Part shown: positions 62,316 to 64,000 of the stretch, piece by piece
How positions within the stretch are numbered: the stretch's first letter is position 1
Layout of the letters: each line of letters begins with the position of its first letter
Assembly: GCA_900548455.1 (NCBI GenBank)
Contig: URKQ01000011.1
Coordinates: 44,697-108,696, forward strand
Length of the DNA stretch: 64,000 bases
Direction of reading: 5' to 3'
DNA from: an uncultured Clostridium sp.
GTDB taxonomy: Bacteria > Bacillota > Clostridia > Clostridiales > Clostridiaceae
Notes under the pieces: generated by a model
What the model saw: only the letters and a program-made list of their open reading frames with translations
Database searches by the model: none
Told to the model about the DNA's origin: nothing
Translations under genes and position numbers: made by a program

Positions 62316-63839
62316 TTATTGTATTTTCCCCTTTTTCTTAAGACCTTCATATCTCGCAAATAAAATCAATGCAACTACTGAAAAAAATATTGGTCCTGCA
62401 ATACTCCAAATTGTTTTCATATAATCACCATTTATTGCAGGTTCTATAATGGAAAAGATATTAGCAAAACCGACTACACAAGTCACAACTACTGTAACTA
62501 AAATAGTAACTCCTTTGCTCTTATAAACTTCAAAGGTTTTTGGAATTTCATCTTTGTTTTTAAAGGATATAAAAGCACCTGATAAAAACATATAGGGAAT
62601 AGTCATTGCTACATTAGTCATAGCAACTAATATAGAAAAGAATTCCTCCATTGCATCTCCTCCAAATGATACAAGTAAAATTATTATAATTACAACCATT
62701 GATTGTATTATCATTGCATTTAAAGGCATTCCTTGTTTTGTTTTCGCTATGCTGTCTGGGAAAAGTCCTTTTGGTGCTCCTGAAATTAATTGTTTTAAAG
62801 GTGCATAGGTCATTGTAAAAAAAGCACCTGTCAAAGCTAAAAACATAGAAATACCAACAAATCTTGCTATCCAGTTACCAATTTGAATTGCTACAACTTC
62901 TGATGTACCAAGTGATAATCCCAATTGATACCCTAAATTATTCATAATTAGATATCCTACATTACCCATATGAACTATATCACCATATTTTCCACCTGAA
63001 GCAAACATATCATTCCAATTAGTAAATATTCCTGTGCAAAATAATCCTATAGCATAACCAATTGCAATTACTATGGATGCACTAGCTAATCCCTTTGGGA
63101 AATTTCGTTCTGGATTTTCTGTTTGATCTACTAATCCACCTACAACTTCTATCCCTCCGAAAGCAAAAATTGCAAAAACTAAAAATGACATTATAGATAT
63201 AATACTTTCATATGCAGGATTGGGCGAAGTAATAAAAGTTTCTACTCCAACTATAGGTTGTGCTAATTTTCCTTTATTCATTGCTAAAATAACTAAAGCA
63301 CCTCCTATTAGGAGTATATTTAACGCTGCCACAGCCGTTCCTCCAATAGAAGTTATCTTTTTAATTTTCTCTATTCCCATGGTTGAAATATATGTTACTA
63401 TAACAATCCACAAAACACCTAGAACACCTAGTGTTTGAGGCCCATTAAGTCCTAAAATACTCCACGTTTTTGTAGTATCAATTCCTAAAATGGCATTTGA
63501 AAGAGTCACCCATATTCCTGAAGACACGTTAACCATCCATATAATTGCTGATGCATACCACATAAAAGTTCCTACAAATGCATATTTAGCATTAACTGAT
63601 TTCTCCATCCAAGAATATATTCCCCCTTTCTCATTCTTAAAAGCCGCCCCATATTCAGCCATCATAAATGCAAAGGGTATAAAAAATAAAATTCCTGCAC
63701 CTATAAAAAAGATTATTGAGCCATACCCCATTAAATAAAAAGATCTAGGCATATTGTTAAACCCATATACTGATGTAAATATCATTAAAATTAATGCTGA
63801 AAGAGAAAGTTTTTCTTTACTATTTTGTTTTGATGTCAT
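62316..63839 (-). CDS. YjeM-like APC amino-acid permease, copy 2
   Basis: This 507-residue protein is a paralogue of the product of 59883-61397, with matching blocks MPRSFYLMGY, GGIYSWMEKSV, FAFGGIEVVGGLVDQTEN and GAFFTMTYAPLKQLISG. AGGAGG precedes the ATG. It is a polytopic membrane protein exchanging or importing an amino acid; the substrate is unknown. It has separate promoter and terminator from copy 1, so the duplicates can be regulated independently. Confidence 0.9.
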   Translation of the reverse strand: MTSKQNSKEKLSLSALILMIFTSVYGFNNMPRSFYLMGYGSIIFFIGAGILFFIPFAFMMAEYGAAFKNEKGGIYSWMEKSVNAKYAFVGTFMWYASAIIWMVNVSSGIWVTLSNAILGIDTTKTWSILGLNGPQTLGVLGVLWIVIVTYISTMGIEKIKKITSIGGTAVAALNILLIGGALVILAMNKGKLAQPIVGVETFITSPNPAYESIISIMSFLVFAIFAFGGIEVVGGLVDQTENPERNFPKGLASASIVIAIGYAIGLFCTGIFTNWNDMFASGGKYGDIVHMGNVGYLIMNNLGYQLGLSLGTSEVVAIQIGNWIARFVGISMFLALTGAFFTMTYAPLKQLISGAPKGLFPDSIAKTKQGMPLNAMIIQSMVVIIIILLVSFGGDAMEEFFSILVAMTNVAMTIPYMFLSGAFISFKNKDEIPKTFEVYKSKGVTILVTVVVTCVVGFANIFSIIEPAINGDYMKTIWSIAGPIFFSVVALILFARYEGLKKKGKIQ

Positions 63840-63923
63840 GCTATTCCTCCTAGCTTTAGAATACTAAACTTAGTTTTTCACCTATAAAAATAAATATTCA
63901 TTGGCTCTATATTATTTTACTTG

Positions 63924-64000
63924 GCTCTTTCAAAAGGAACCCTATGGTTCCCTTTGAGTATCTCTCCTTAACAAGGAGGGAACAGGGTCCCCTTCCAACC
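63924..64000 (+). repeat. palindromic repeat (family 1), copy cut by window end
   Basis: GCTCTTTCAAAAGGAACC..., then CTATGGTTCCCTTTGAG and CTCTCCTTAACAAGGAGGG, match the copy at 25328 in the same orientation. It continues beyond base 64000. Confidence 0.88.

Overview
The window is low-GC, strictly bacterial DNA with the genetic style of an anaerobic, spore-forming Clostridium (sensu stricto or a close relative). Supporting this are a spore photoproduct lyase, a 2[4Fe-4S] ferredoxin, a B12-dependent ribonucleotide reductase, oxygen-sensitive glycyl-radical and radical-SAM enzymes, thiolase, strong AGGAGG-type ribosome sites, TTG starts and dense intrinsic terminators. The naming is at genus level only. 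No rRNA, tRNA, prophage, transposase or CRISPR array was seen. The content is mostly core or lightly accessory chromosome. Layout: 1-5.9 kb holds the 3' end of an NAD synthetase gene, a YaaR gene, a Mn-type (yybP-ykoY) riboswitch controlling a P2A cation ATPase, an XRE/DUF2975 membrane-regulator pair and an anchored phosphoesterase. 6-13 kb holds a WG-repeat lipoprotein, a cvfB/fRMsr/gamma-carbonic-anhydrase operon, and nrdJ under two NrdR boxes with a hairpin between ribosome site and start codon. 13-18 kb is a two-component system with a lipoprotein, followed by a secreted serpin. 18-25 kb has an unusual KASIII-like protein with a small partner, an SDR, a 56-residue ferredoxin, YitT, a DUF1540 protein, splB, a lone DhaL and a VanY-type peptidase. 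25-31 kb has an acyl-ACP thioesterase, a second two-component system and asnS with its T-box. 31-35 kb has an ABC-F gene behind a multi-hairpin attenuator with a short leader ORF, then an HD-domain protein. 35-40.6 kb is a dlt operon in the order D-D-X-A-B-C with a duplicated dltD and a 32-residue DltX. 40.7-50.3 kb has queT behind a long structured leader, a Na/Pi cotransporter, the YjjI/YjjW glycyl-radical pair, a phosphodiesterase, three tandem copies of a palindromic repeat, birA, an HD protein and a VanW protein. 50.4-56.2 kb has thiolase behind a sigma-54 promoter next to its probable activator, and an extracytosolic flavinylation cluster (Gx transporter, NusG-II, FMN-binding lipoprotein, ApbE). 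56.2-64 kb has a TPR/degenerate dynamin-like protein, an XRE-cupin regulator and two YjeM-like permease paralogues. Several genes plausibly work together. The dlt genes D-alanylate teichoic acid, and the VanW and VanY proteins also act at the wall. The flavinylation genes would build a membrane-surface redox chain. The sigma-54 activator probably sets thiolase expression. The RNA-level control is unusually rich: a Mn riboswitch, a T-box, an ABC-F attenuator and an unidentified queT leader. The items most worth following are the ABC-F attenuator, the dispersed GGAACC/GGTTCC repeat family, the KASIII-like protein that lacks the expected His and Asn, the pseudo-GTPase, the sigma-54 control of thlA and the queT leader.
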